From: Ornithinicoccus halotolerans
GTDB lineage: Bacteria; Actinomycetota; Actinomycetes; Actinomycetales; Dermatophilaceae
DNA length: 64,000 bases
Assembly: GCF_009602535.1 (NCBI RefSeq)
Contig: NZ_WIQI01000005.1
Span: forward strand, 20,095-84,094
Direction: 5' to 3'
In this document: positions 57,334 to 64,000 of the stretch, in pieces
Layout: every line of letters starts with the position of its first letter
Numbering within the stretch: the stretch's first letter is position 1
Position numbers and translations under genes: made by a program
Notes under the pieces: model-generated
Seen by the model: the letters and a program-made list of their open reading frames with translations, nothing else
Databases searched by the model: none
What the model was told of the DNA's origin: nothing

Positions 57334-59304
57334 ATGGCTGAGTTCCTCGCCCAGCTCGTCAACGGCCTCGCCATCGGCGCGGTCTACGCGGTCGTCGCGC
57401 TGGGGTTCGTGCTGGTCTTCGGGGTCGCGAAGGTCGTGAACTTCGCCCAGGGCTCCCAGGTCATGCTGGGGGCCTACCTGGTGTGGGTCGCCAGCGGGTG
57501 GGGGCTGCCCCTCCCGCTGGCGTTCCTGGTCGCGGTGGCCGGCTCGGTGCTCCTCGCGGTGCTCATCGAGCTCATCTGTGTGGAGTGGCTCGGTGAGAGC
57601 GCGGAGATCGCCCCGCTGCTGAGCACCCTGGCGATCGCGTTCATCATCGACCAGACCGTTCGGCTGGTGTGGAGCGCCAACCCGCAGCGGTTCCCGAACC
57701 CGTTCGCCGGGGCGAACCTCCGGATCGGTCCGCTCTATGTCGGCCTGACCGACATCATCATCATCGCCACCGCCGTCGTCTTCGTGGCCCTGCTGACCGT
57801 GCTGCTGAAGGCCACCTGGGTGGGTCGCAGCGTCCGCGCTGCTGCCCAGGACCCGGTGGCCGCCCAGCAGATGGGGGTGCGGACCGGCCCCGCCAAGGTG
57901 ACCGTCTTCGCCCTCTCCGGCGTCTTGGGTGCCCTGGGCGGGGTGCTGGTCGGCATGTATTTCCAGCAGATCGATCCCACGATGGGGCTGCCGTTCGGGC
58001 TCAAGGGCTTCGCTGCGGCCATGGTCGGTGGCGTGGTGAGCATGGCAGGTGCCGTGCTCGGTGGCCTGCTCATCGGGGTGGCGGAGTCGTTGGCGGGCGG
58101 CTACATCGGCAGCGAGTACCGGGACCTGGTCGCGTTCGTGATGCTGCTGCTGGTCCTCGTCCTCCGACCGCAAGGGCTGCTCGGGTCCCGGGCGCTCACC
58201 GGGCTGGGCGGGTCCAGGGGCGCGGGGGCGATCCCCACGACCTCACCGCTCGCCGATGCCTCCGGCTTCCCGGTCACCGTCATGGGGACGCGCCGCATCC
58301 CGGTGTGGTGGGTGGCGCTCGGGACCGTCCTGCTCGGCGTGCTCGCGACCACGGTTGCCGGCAGCTACTGGTCCGGGGTGCTGGCCCAGGGAGCCATCTT
58401 CGCCACGGCCGCTCTCGGACTCATGGTGCTGACGGGCATGACCGGCTACGTGTCGGTCGGTCACGGCGCCCTGATGGGTATCGGCGCGTACTGGACGGCG
58501 CGTGTGGTGACCGCACTCGACCTGCCGTTCGAGCTGGTGCTCCTCTCGGTGGTCCTGGTGTCCCTGGTCGCCGGGGTGCTCTTCGCCTACCCGGTCCTGG
58601 GACTGTCGGGCCACACCATCGCGCTGGCCACCCTCGCCCTGGGGCAGATCGGGTACCTGCTCTTCCTGAACCTCATCGAGGTGACCCGCGGCCCGATGGG
58701 GATCGGAGGGATCGCGCCGCCGCGGTTCGCCCTGCTCGGTGGCGCGACCGACTTCTCCGTCGCGTGGATGACCGGCGTCTGCTTCGTGGTGCTGCTGCTG
58801 GGGCTCGGCCTGGTGGCCGCGGTCACCCGCGGGCAGGTGAGCGTCAACCTGCGCGCCATCCGCGAGGACCGGCTCGCCGCCGAGGCGTTCGGGGTCCACG
58901 TCCGGCCCTACCTGACGATCGCATTCGCGCTGAGCAGCGTGCTCGCCGGGCTCGCCGGGATGATGTTCGCCTACCAGCAGTCCTACGTGTCCCCCGACTC
59001 GTTCCTGATCCTGGTGTCGTTCCTGCTGCTGACGATGATCCTGGCCGGTGGGATCGTGTCGCCGGCCGGCGCGGTCGTCGGCGCGTTCGTGCTGGTGGCG
59101 CTGCCAGAGCTGCTGCGCGAGCAGACCGAGCTGCGGGAGATCCTCTACGGGGTGGTGCTGATCCTGATCATCCGGTTCATGCCCTCGGGTATCACCTCGC
59201 TGGGGCGGCGACGCGCCAGCAGCGGTGACCAGGGCCCCGACGGGAAGGCCGCGGCGGCTGAGCCGGCCGCCACCGAGCCGGTGCCAGGAGGTGCGCGGCA
59301 GTGA
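57334..59304 (+). CDS. Fused LivH-LivM permease of the Liv-type ABC importer
   Basis: 656 residues, twice the length of either subunit. Residues 1-290 are LivH-like (LAIGAVYAVVALGFVLVFGVAKVVNFAQGSQVMLGAY, ending with VLRPQGLLG). A polar linker near residues 290-320 leads to a LivM-like half (GALMGIGAYWTARVVTAL, GHTIALATLALGQIGYLLFLNLIEVTRGPMGIGGI, NLRAIREDRLAAEAFGVHVRPYLTIAFALSSVLAGLAG), each with its EAA-type ATPase-contact loop. The fusion fixes the heterodimer in one chain. The C-terminus is Ala/Glu-rich. It overlaps the next gene by 4 bp. Confidence 0.92.
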   Translation: MAEFLAQLVNGLAIGAVYAVVALGFVLVFGVAKVVNFAQGSQVMLGAYLVWVASGWGLPLPLAFLVAVAGSVLLAVLIELICVEWLGESAEIAPLLSTLAIAFIIDQTVRLVWSANPQRFPNPFAGANLRIGPLYVGLTDIIIIATAVVFVALLTVLLKATWVGRSVRAAAQDPVAAQQMGVRTGPAKVTVFALSGVLGALGGVLVGMYFQQIDPTMGLPFGLKGFAAAMVGGVVSMAGAVLGGLLIGVAESLAGGYIGSEYRDLVAFVMLLLVLVLRPQGLLGSRALTGLGGSRGAGAIPTTSPLADASGFPVTVMGTRRIPVWWVALGTVLLGVLATTVAGSYWSGVLAQGAIFATAALGLMVLTGMTGYVSVGHGALMGIGAYWTARVVTALDLPFELVLLSVVLVSLVAGVLFAYPVLGLSGHTIALATLALGQIGYLLFLNLIEVTRGPMGIGGIAPPRFALLGGATDFSVAWMTGVCFVVLLLGLGLVAAVTRGQVSVNLRAIREDRLAAEAFGVHVRPYLTIAFALSSVLAGLAGMMFAYQQSYVSPDSFLILVSFLLLTMILAGGIVSPAGAVVGAFVLVALPELLREQTELREILYGVVLILIIRFMPSGITSLGRRRASSGDQGPDGKAAAAEPAATEPVPGGARQ

Positions 59305-60194
59305 TCCGGGTGGAGCGACTGCGCAAGGCCTACGGTGGCGTGACCGCCTGTGCCGACCTGACCGTCTCGATCGAGCCTGGCACCTCGACGGCGGTGATCG
59401 GCCCCAACGGGGCGGGGAAGTCGACGCTGGTGCAGCTGCTCTCCGGGGTGGTGCGTCCCGACGCCGGAGAGGTGTACCTGGCCGAACGGCGCATCACCGG
59501 CCTGGGGCCGGCTCATCGCAGTGCCCTGGGACTGACCCGCACCTTCCAGACGTCCCGGGTCTTCCCGGGCCTGACGGTGCTGGAGAGCGTGATGGTGGGC
59601 GCCTACCACGGTGTCCGGTACGAGGACCGGCCCTTCGGCACCGTCGGCACGCTGGGGGACGCCGCAGCCTCGCTGCTCGGCCTGCCGGCCTGGCGGCGTC
59701 GCCGCGACGAGGCTCGTGAGCGGGCGCTGGCGGAGATGGGCCGGTTCGGCGACCGGCTGGTGCCGCGGCAGGACGACTACGCCTACACCCTCTCCTACGC
59801 CAACCGTCGACGGGTGGAGATCGCCCGGGCGCTGGCCGCCCGTCCCAAGGTGCTGGTGCTCGACGAGCCGACCGCGGGCATGAACCCCACCGAGACCGAG
59901 GAGCTGGCTCGGCTGCTGGCGGACGTGCGTGCCGAGCGCCCCGAGCTGACCACGGTCTTCGTCGAGCACAAGATGAACGTGGTGCGCCGGCTCAGCCAGC
60001 GGGTGCTCGTCATGGATGAGGGAGCCCTCATCGCTGACGACACCCCGCAGCAGGCGCTCTCGGACCCTCGGGTGATCGAGGCCTACCTGGGCGCCTCCGC
60101 CGTTGCCAAGGCCGGGACCGAGATGCCGTCCGGTGAGCGCCGGCAGCCCGACCGTGGACCTGACCAAGGAGGCCCCGATGCTGCTGGCGCTTGA
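59301..60194 (+). CDS. Liv-type ABC importer ATPase, LivG family
   Basis: 297 residues from GTG 59301 in ATGA-type overlap with the permease. Walker A GPNGAGKST, LGLTRTFQTSRVFPGLTVLESVMVGAYHG (LivG Q-loop region), signature LSYANRRRVEIARALAA in place of LSGGQ, Walker B VLVLDEPTAGMNP, and H-loop VFVEHKMNVVRRL. The C-terminal 30 residues (KAGTEMPSGERRQPDRGPDQGG) are not part of the fold and overlap the next gene by 17 bp. Confidence 0.92.
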   Translation: MIRVERLRKAYGGVTACADLTVSIEPGTSTAVIGPNGAGKSTLVQLLSGVVRPDAGEVYLAERRITGLGPAHRSALGLTRTFQTSRVFPGLTVLESVMVGAYHGVRYEDRPFGTVGTLGDAAASLLGLPAWRRRRDEARERALAEMGRFGDRLVPRQDDYAYTLSYANRRRVEIARALAARPKVLVLDEPTAGMNPTETEELARLLADVRAERPELTTVFVEHKMNVVRRLSQRVLVMDEGALIADDTPQQALSDPRVIEAYLGASAVAKAGTEMPSGERRQPDRGPDQGGPDAAGA

Positions 60195-60903
60195 GCGGGT
60201 CGACGTCTTCTACGGGCCGGTGCACGCGCTGCACCAGGTCAGCGCCGAGGTCGACCGCGGGGAGGTCGTCGCCGTGCTGGGCGGCAACGCCTCCGGCAAG
60301 TCGACCACCATCAAGACCGCGCTGCAGCTGGTCAAGCCCACGCGGGGCCGGGTGCTGCTGGACGGCGAGGACCTCGCCCCGGTGAGCACCCCGGAGCTCG
60401 TCGCCAGGGGCGTGGCCTCCATCCCGGAGTCGCGGCGGCTCTTCCCCGAGATGACCGTGGCCGAGAACGTGCTGATGGGGCTGTACTCGCAGCGACGCGG
60501 GCTGTCACGCAGGGAGCTGACCAGCCGGCTCGAGGAGGCGACCACCGACTTCCCCCGGGTGCGGGAGCGGTTCCCGCAGCTGGCCGGGACCCTCTCGGGT
60601 GGGGAGCAGCAGATGGTCGCGATGGCCCGGGCGCTGATCCAGCGGCCGCAGATCATCCTCATCGACGAGCCGTCGATGGGGCTGTCGCCGGCGTACGTGG
60701 ACGTGGTCTACGACCTGTTGACCAGGTGGAAGGAGAGAGGAACGACGATGATGATCGTGGAGCAGAGCGCCCACCGGTCGCTGCAGCTGGCCGACCGCGC
60801 CTACGTGCTGCGCAACGGCGAGGTGGTGCTGGCCGGAACCGCGGCCGAGCTGCGCAGCAACGACGAGGTCACCTCGGCGTACCTGGGCGGGGGTGTGATG
60901 TGA
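60178..60903 (+). CDS. Liv-type ABC importer ATPase, LivF family
   Basis: 241 residues from ATG 60178, after AAGGAGG. Walker A GGNASGKST (Asn-Ala-Ser in place of Asn-Gly-Ala-Gly), GVASIPESRRLFPEMTVAENVLMGLYS, signature LSGGEQQMVAMARALIQ, Walker B IILIDEPSMGLSP and H-loop MMIVEQSAHRSLQL where the usual His is Gln. 'Pes+rlFp.mtV.eNl' is characteristic of LivF. Its stop overlaps the UROD-like gene start (GTGA). Confidence 0.92.
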   Translation: MLLALERVDVFYGPVHALHQVSAEVDRGEVVAVLGGNASGKSTTIKTALQLVKPTRGRVLLDGEDLAPVSTPELVARGVASIPESRRLFPEMTVAENVLMGLYSQRRGLSRRELTSRLEEATTDFPRVRERFPQLAGTLSGGEQQMVAMARALIQRPQIILIDEPSMGLSPAYVDVVYDLLTRWKERGTTMMIVEQSAHRSLQLADRAYVLRNGEVVLAGTAAELRSNDEVTSAYLGGGVM

Positions 60904-61838
60904 GCGCCGGGATGACGGGCCGCGAGCGGTTCCGCGCGGCCGCCGCCCGGCAGGAGGTGGACCAGCGTCCGGTGGGCTGCTGGATCCACTTCGGCAGCGC
61001 GCTGTGGCCCGCCGAGATCTCGGCCGCGGCGCACCTGCGCTTCGCCGAGGAGTACGGCTTCGACTACATCAAGGTCATGAACGACTACCGATTCCCGACC
61101 GAGGGCGGCCTGCAGGAGGCACGGGAACCGGAGGAGCTGCGTCGTGTCGGCGGACCCGGGCTCGAGTACGACAACCGCGCCCGGCAGGTGGAGGTGCTGC
61201 GCCGAGTGCGGGAGGCAGCTCCGGAGCGGGCCGTCCTGGACACCGTGTTCTCCCCCTTCCAGACGGTGGTGCGCACGCTGGGCCGCAGCGCAGTCCCGCT
61301 GCTGCAGGCCCGGCCCGAGATCGCCCACGAGGTGATCGGTGCCGTGGCCGACCGGCTCGTCGAGCATCTCGAGGTGACGGCGGACCACGTCGACGCGCTG
61401 TTCTTCTCGGTCAACGGCTCCAGCCGCGACGAGCACGGTTTCGGGCTCTCGCCGGAGGAGTTCCGGGACTGGGTGGCGCCCTACGACCGCCGGGTGCTCG
61501 AGGCCGCCGCGGACCGGGTGCGGGTGGCCCACATCCACGGCTACGACCTCGACGCGGCACTGACCCAGGACTACCCGTTCGAGGTGCTCAGCTGGTCACA
61601 CAACCAGACGGTGCCACCGGTGGAGGACCTGGCCACCACCGGGCCGGTCCCCATGGGTGGACTGGACGAGGTGGCGTCGCTCTACTGGCCGCCGAGCGCC
61701 GCCAGGGAGAACGTGCTCGACACCCGGCGGCGTAGCGCCGATGCGCTCATCGTTGCGCCGGGCTGCACCGTCCACTCCGACACCCCACCCAGCGTCATCG
61801 CGGCGCTGGTGGCGGCCGCCCGGGAGCCGCTGGGCTGA
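60900..61838 (+). CDS. Uroporphyrinogen-decarboxylase-like (methyltransferase/UROD superfamily) protein
   Basis: 312 residues from GTG 60900, coupled to livF by GTGA (an ATG at 60912 is possible). The UROD barrel is recognised from MTGRERFRAAAARQEVDQRPVGCW, VLDTVFSPFQTVVRTLGRS, and APGCTVHSDTPPSVIAALVAAAR. Corrinoid methyltransferases of this superfamily (MtaA, CmuA) carry a zinc site HxCGNT; here the corresponding segment reads AHIHGYD, with only Cys in APGCTV. The tight coupling suggests it acts on the imported compound, possibly a methylated substrate. It is not a haem-pathway enzyme by context. Confidence 0.7.
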   Translation: MSAGMTGRERFRAAAARQEVDQRPVGCWIHFGSALWPAEISAAAHLRFAEEYGFDYIKVMNDYRFPTEGGLQEAREPEELRRVGGPGLEYDNRARQVEVLRRVREAAPERAVLDTVFSPFQTVVRTLGRSAVPLLQARPEIAHEVIGAVADRLVEHLEVTADHVDALFFSVNGSSRDEHGFGLSPEEFRDWVAPYDRRVLEAAADRVRVAHIHGYDLDAALTQDYPFEVLSWSHNQTVPPVEDLATTGPVPMGGLDEVASLYWPPSAARENVLDTRRRSADALIVAPGCTVHSDTPPSVIAALVAAAREPLG

Positions 61839-61892
61839 CCTGGTCGGGCGGCGGAGGAGGAAGCGCGGCCGCACCGCTGCAGGGTCAGGACA

Positions 61893-61938
61893 CCGGCCGG
61901 CGCCCCGTCCACCAGGTGGGGATCGGGGCGCCGGCCGG
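61893..61938. terminator. Convergent hairpin terminator after the Liv/UROD-like operon
   Basis: A 15-bp perfect stem (CCGGCCGGCGCCCCG with its complement at 61924-61938) encloses a 16-base loop. It lies between the stops at 61838 (+) and 61968 (-) and can terminate both operons. Confidence 0.75.
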
Positions 61939-61967
61939 GGTCGCGCCTGGCGGTCAGCCCGGCAGCC

Positions 61968-62780
61968 TCACAGGAACTGGCCGATCCACGCCAGGTCGTC
62001 GGGCTGGTCGACCCGGTAGACCCCGCCCACGCCTCCGCAGGCGGAGTTCGTCACGAACGAGTTGACGCCGACCACGGTGTTGCTGTCCCGCAGCAGCACC
62101 GGGCCGCCGGAGTCGCCGAAGCAAGTGCCACCGGTGCCGTTGTTGGAGACCACGATGTAGTCGCCGGCGCCCCGGTTGCCGAGTGCCCTGTCGTCGTTGA
62201 TGAGCCACACGTCGGCCTTCAGCCGCAGCCGCAGGTCGGCGCTCTTGCCGGTCTGCGCCGGCCAGGCGCCCTGGACGCCGTAGCCGGCCGCCTCCAGCGC
62301 CAGCGGCCTACCCGGGCGGGCGACGGCCTCGTCCAGCAGCCCCGGCTCGGGCAGCTCGGCGTACTCGTCCAGGGGATAGCCGTCCCCGTCGAGCTCCACG
62401 ACACCCACGTCGTGGAGGAAGAAGGCGTCGTCGCTGTAGTCGGGATGGGTGTACGGGGTGCCGGTCGCGTCGGCGTCAGGGAAGTTCGGGTAGCCGGCGG
62501 CCTCGGCGTCGGTCAGGTCCTCGTCGAACCAGATGGCCACGGCGTCGGCGCCGGAGGTGCAGTGCCCGGCGGTGAGGTAGGTCGTCGCATCGAGCAGCGA
62601 GCCCGAGCAGCGCCAGCCGGGCTGCAGCTCGCCCTGCTCGTCCTCGACGTAGGCGACCATGAGGCCGACGTAGGGGTGCTCTCCCTCGTCCGGTTGCCCG
62701 TTGCGGATGGCCGAGGCCGGACTGGCGGTGGCCACCAGCGCGGCGGCGGCAAGGGTGGCGGTGACGGTGCGGGTGCGCAT
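61968..62780 (-). CDS. Secreted trypsin-like serine protease (S1 family), second copy
   Basis: 270 residues from ATG 62780, preceded by GAGGAGGGA. Signal peptide RTRTVTATLAAAALVATASPASA is cleaved before I25 (IRNGQPDEGEHPYVGLM). Catalytic triad: His73 (LTAGHC), Asp near 124 (LHDVGVVELD), Ser224 (CFGDSGGPVLL). CysA/CysB pairs (C58-C74 and C222-C244 region) fit S1 proteases. It differs clearly in sequence from the protease at 54.5 kb, with a longer loop before the His. Its role is unknown; both enzymes are likely exported. Confidence 0.87.
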   Translation of the reverse strand: MRTRTVTATLAAAALVATASPASAIRNGQPDEGEHPYVGLMVAYVEDEQGELQPGWRCSGSLLDATTYLTAGHCTSGADAVAIWFDEDLTDAEAAGYPNFPDADATGTPYTHPDYSDDAFFLHDVGVVELDGDGYPLDEYAELPEPGLLDEAVARPGRPLALEAAGYGVQGAWPAQTGKSADLRLRLKADVWLINDDRALGNRGAGDYIVVSNNGTGGTCFGDSGGPVLLRDSNTVVGVNSFVTNSACGGVGGVYRVDQPDDLAWIGQFL

Positions 62781-62887
62781 GGTTCCCTCCTCAGGTGGAT
62801 CCGGATACCGAGACGATACGTCCGGAATGTGGCCCACGCCACACTGTGGTCAGGGAGCGGCGGCAAAGCGACGTCCCGCCAGCAGGC

Positions 62888-64000
62888 ATGATCGACCGCG
62901 TGAGCGAGGTGTATCTCGGACTCGACCTGGGCACCAGCGGACTCAAGGCGGCGCTGTGGTCAGCCGAGGGCGAGCTGGTCGCCGAGGCCGAGGCCGGCTA
63001 CGCGGTCGACCGCCCCCGGCACGGATGGGCGCAGAGCGACGCCGCCGCGTGGGCGGGCGCGCTGCAGCAGGTGGTCGGCGTGCTCGTCCCGGCGCTGCGC
63101 GAGCACGCCGTGCAGGCGGTGGGTGTGGCCGGGCAGATGCACGGCCTGGTGCTCACCGACGACCGCGGGCAGGCGCTCGCCCCGGCGCTGCTGTGGTGCG
63201 ACCACCGCGCCGCCCAGCAACTGGGCCGGTGGCGGGAGCTGCCGACGCAGCAGCGGTCCGCGCTGGCCAACCCCCTCGTGGCCGGCATGACCGGCCCGCT
63301 CCTCGCCTGGGCCGGTGAGCACCAGCCGGACCTGGTCGCCCGGGCGACGCGCGCGCTGCTGCCCAAGGACGTGGTGCGCTCGCTGCTGGTGCCCTCCCCG
63401 GTGACCGACCGCAGCGACGCCTCGGCGACCCTGCTGTGGGACGTCCCCGGGGACGACTGGGCCTACGGCCTGCTGGAGCGGTCGGGGTCCCGGCGCGGCT
63501 GCTGCCCGAGGTGCGGCTGCCCCACGAGGTCGTGGGGCACACCGACCTGCTGCACGAGCTGGCCGCCACCGAGCGTGCCGTCCCCGTCGTGGCCGGGGCC
63601 GCCGACGCGCCGGCGGCAGCGCTGGGCAACGGCGGCGGCGCCGCGCTCCAGCTCAACGTGGGCTCCGGCGCCCAGGCGATCGCCGGCACGGACCGTCCCT
63701 GGGCGGATGCTGACCCGGCGGTGCACCTCTACGCGGACACCGGCTCGGCGTGGTACGTCATGGCGGCCCTGCAGAACGCCGGGCTCGCCCTGGACTGGGC
63801 GGCCGGCGTGCTGGGGATGAGCTGGGCCGAGCTGTTCGCGGCGACGGCTGCGGGGGCGCCCGGTGCCGGGGGCGTCATCTTCCTGCCGTTCCTGGAGGGC
63901 GAGCGCGGCGCCATCGCCGCTGCCGAGGCGCGAGCCCGGTGTTCGACCGGACGCTGCCGCTGGCGGAGGCGCCCGAGGCCTACCGCGCGATGGACGAGCG
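62888..64000 (+). pseudogene. Xylulokinase-like FGGY kinase with two frameshifts, 3' end outside window
   Basis: ATG 62888 begins MIDRVSEVYLGLDLGTSGLKAALWSAEG, then VGVAGQMHGLVLTDDRG (the MHG motif of xylulokinases), APALLWCDHRA and DRSDASATLLWDV. Near 63484 the frame is lost: GCGGTCGGGGTCCCGG seems to lack one G, and the +1 frame resumes with LLPEVRLPHEVVGHTDLLHELA, LNVGSGAQAIAGTD and FLPFLEGERGAIAAAE. Near 63930 a second shift is needed to reach SPVFDRTLPLAEAPEAYRAMDE, still in FGGY family pattern. Two shifts suggest a decaying gene or low-quality sequence. The gene runs past the window end. Confidence 0.78.

Noticed and set aside
63484..63930. Programmed ribosomal frameshifting in the xylulokinase-like gene
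   Set aside because: Two shifts are needed, neither at a classical slippery heptamer, and no pseudoknot is apparent; decay or sequence error is simpler.
1..64000. tRNA, rRNA, CRISPR arrays, insertion sequences, prophage or integron features
   Set aside because: No tRNA-like cloverleaf, CCA end, direct-repeat array, transposase or integrase coding was noticed on reading; weak RNA genes could be missed without a covariance-model scan.

Overview
The window is very GC-rich DNA with G/C at almost every third codon position, frequent GTG starts, ATGA/GTGA start-stop overlaps, leaderless-looking promoters and the gene content of a free-living high-GC Gram-positive (Actinomycetota). The soil family Geodermatophilaceae or a relative is my best guess, from gene style only. 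No rRNA, tRNA, CRISPR array, insertion sequence or phage gene was recognised. About 57 protein genes are supported. Two look frameshifted and two run off the window edges.

Layout. 1-5.4 kb holds an aldo/keto reductase tail, a DHFR-fold reductase, a frameshifted quinone-reductase-like gene, a two-gene ABC exporter, a flavodoxin-type protein with a small coupled upstream ORF, and a DUF1801 protein. 5.5-10 kb is a tightly overlapped five-gene operon: small membrane protein, sodium/solute symporter, GntR regulator, CaiB/BaiF CoA-transferase and HMG-CoA lyase. It looks like uptake, CoA activation and cleavage of a branched dicarboxylate. 10-14 kb has a methyltransferase and a MocA-type oxidoreductase/PmoA-like/cupin operon behind a LacI-type operator. 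14-28 kb has a LigD-like PE-POL protein without ligase domain, a GNAT, a lactate-racemase homologue overlapping a convergent gene, TldD/TldE, a DapA-like/TPP-enzyme pair, a secreted beta-lactamase-fold hydrolase, a Mut7-C protein and two small proteins. 28.2-29.8 kb is a macro-domain/SIR2 fusion, a candidate NAD-depleting defence protein. 29.9-33.6 kb is a NarL-type two-component system with a large membrane protein. Its palindromes recur in front of the beta-lactamase-fold gene at 25.2 kb.

33.7-44.6 kb is the most interesting unit: a carbohydrate ABC importer, a DhaK-DhaL fusion kinase, a BtpA/SgcQ protein and an M42 metallopeptidase, divergent from a DeoR regulator and an FGGY kinase. Its M42+BtpA+DeoR core matches what I remember of the uncharacterised E. 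coli sgc operon, with the PTS apparently replaced by an ABC importer plus kinases. 44.9-50.1 kb is a LacI-controlled enolase-superfamily dehydratase with a TRAP transporter for a sugar acid. 50-56 kb carries housekeeping genes (RF3, RNase J), a secreted trypsin-like protease and small proteins. 56.1-61.8 kb is a branched-chain-amino-acid-type ABC importer with fused permease plus a UROD-like protein. The window ends with a second secreted trypsin-like protease and a xylulokinase-like gene with two apparent frameshifts.

In outline, this is a catabolic and transport-rich stretch made of separate small operons, most carrying their own regulator and recognisable operator palindromes.
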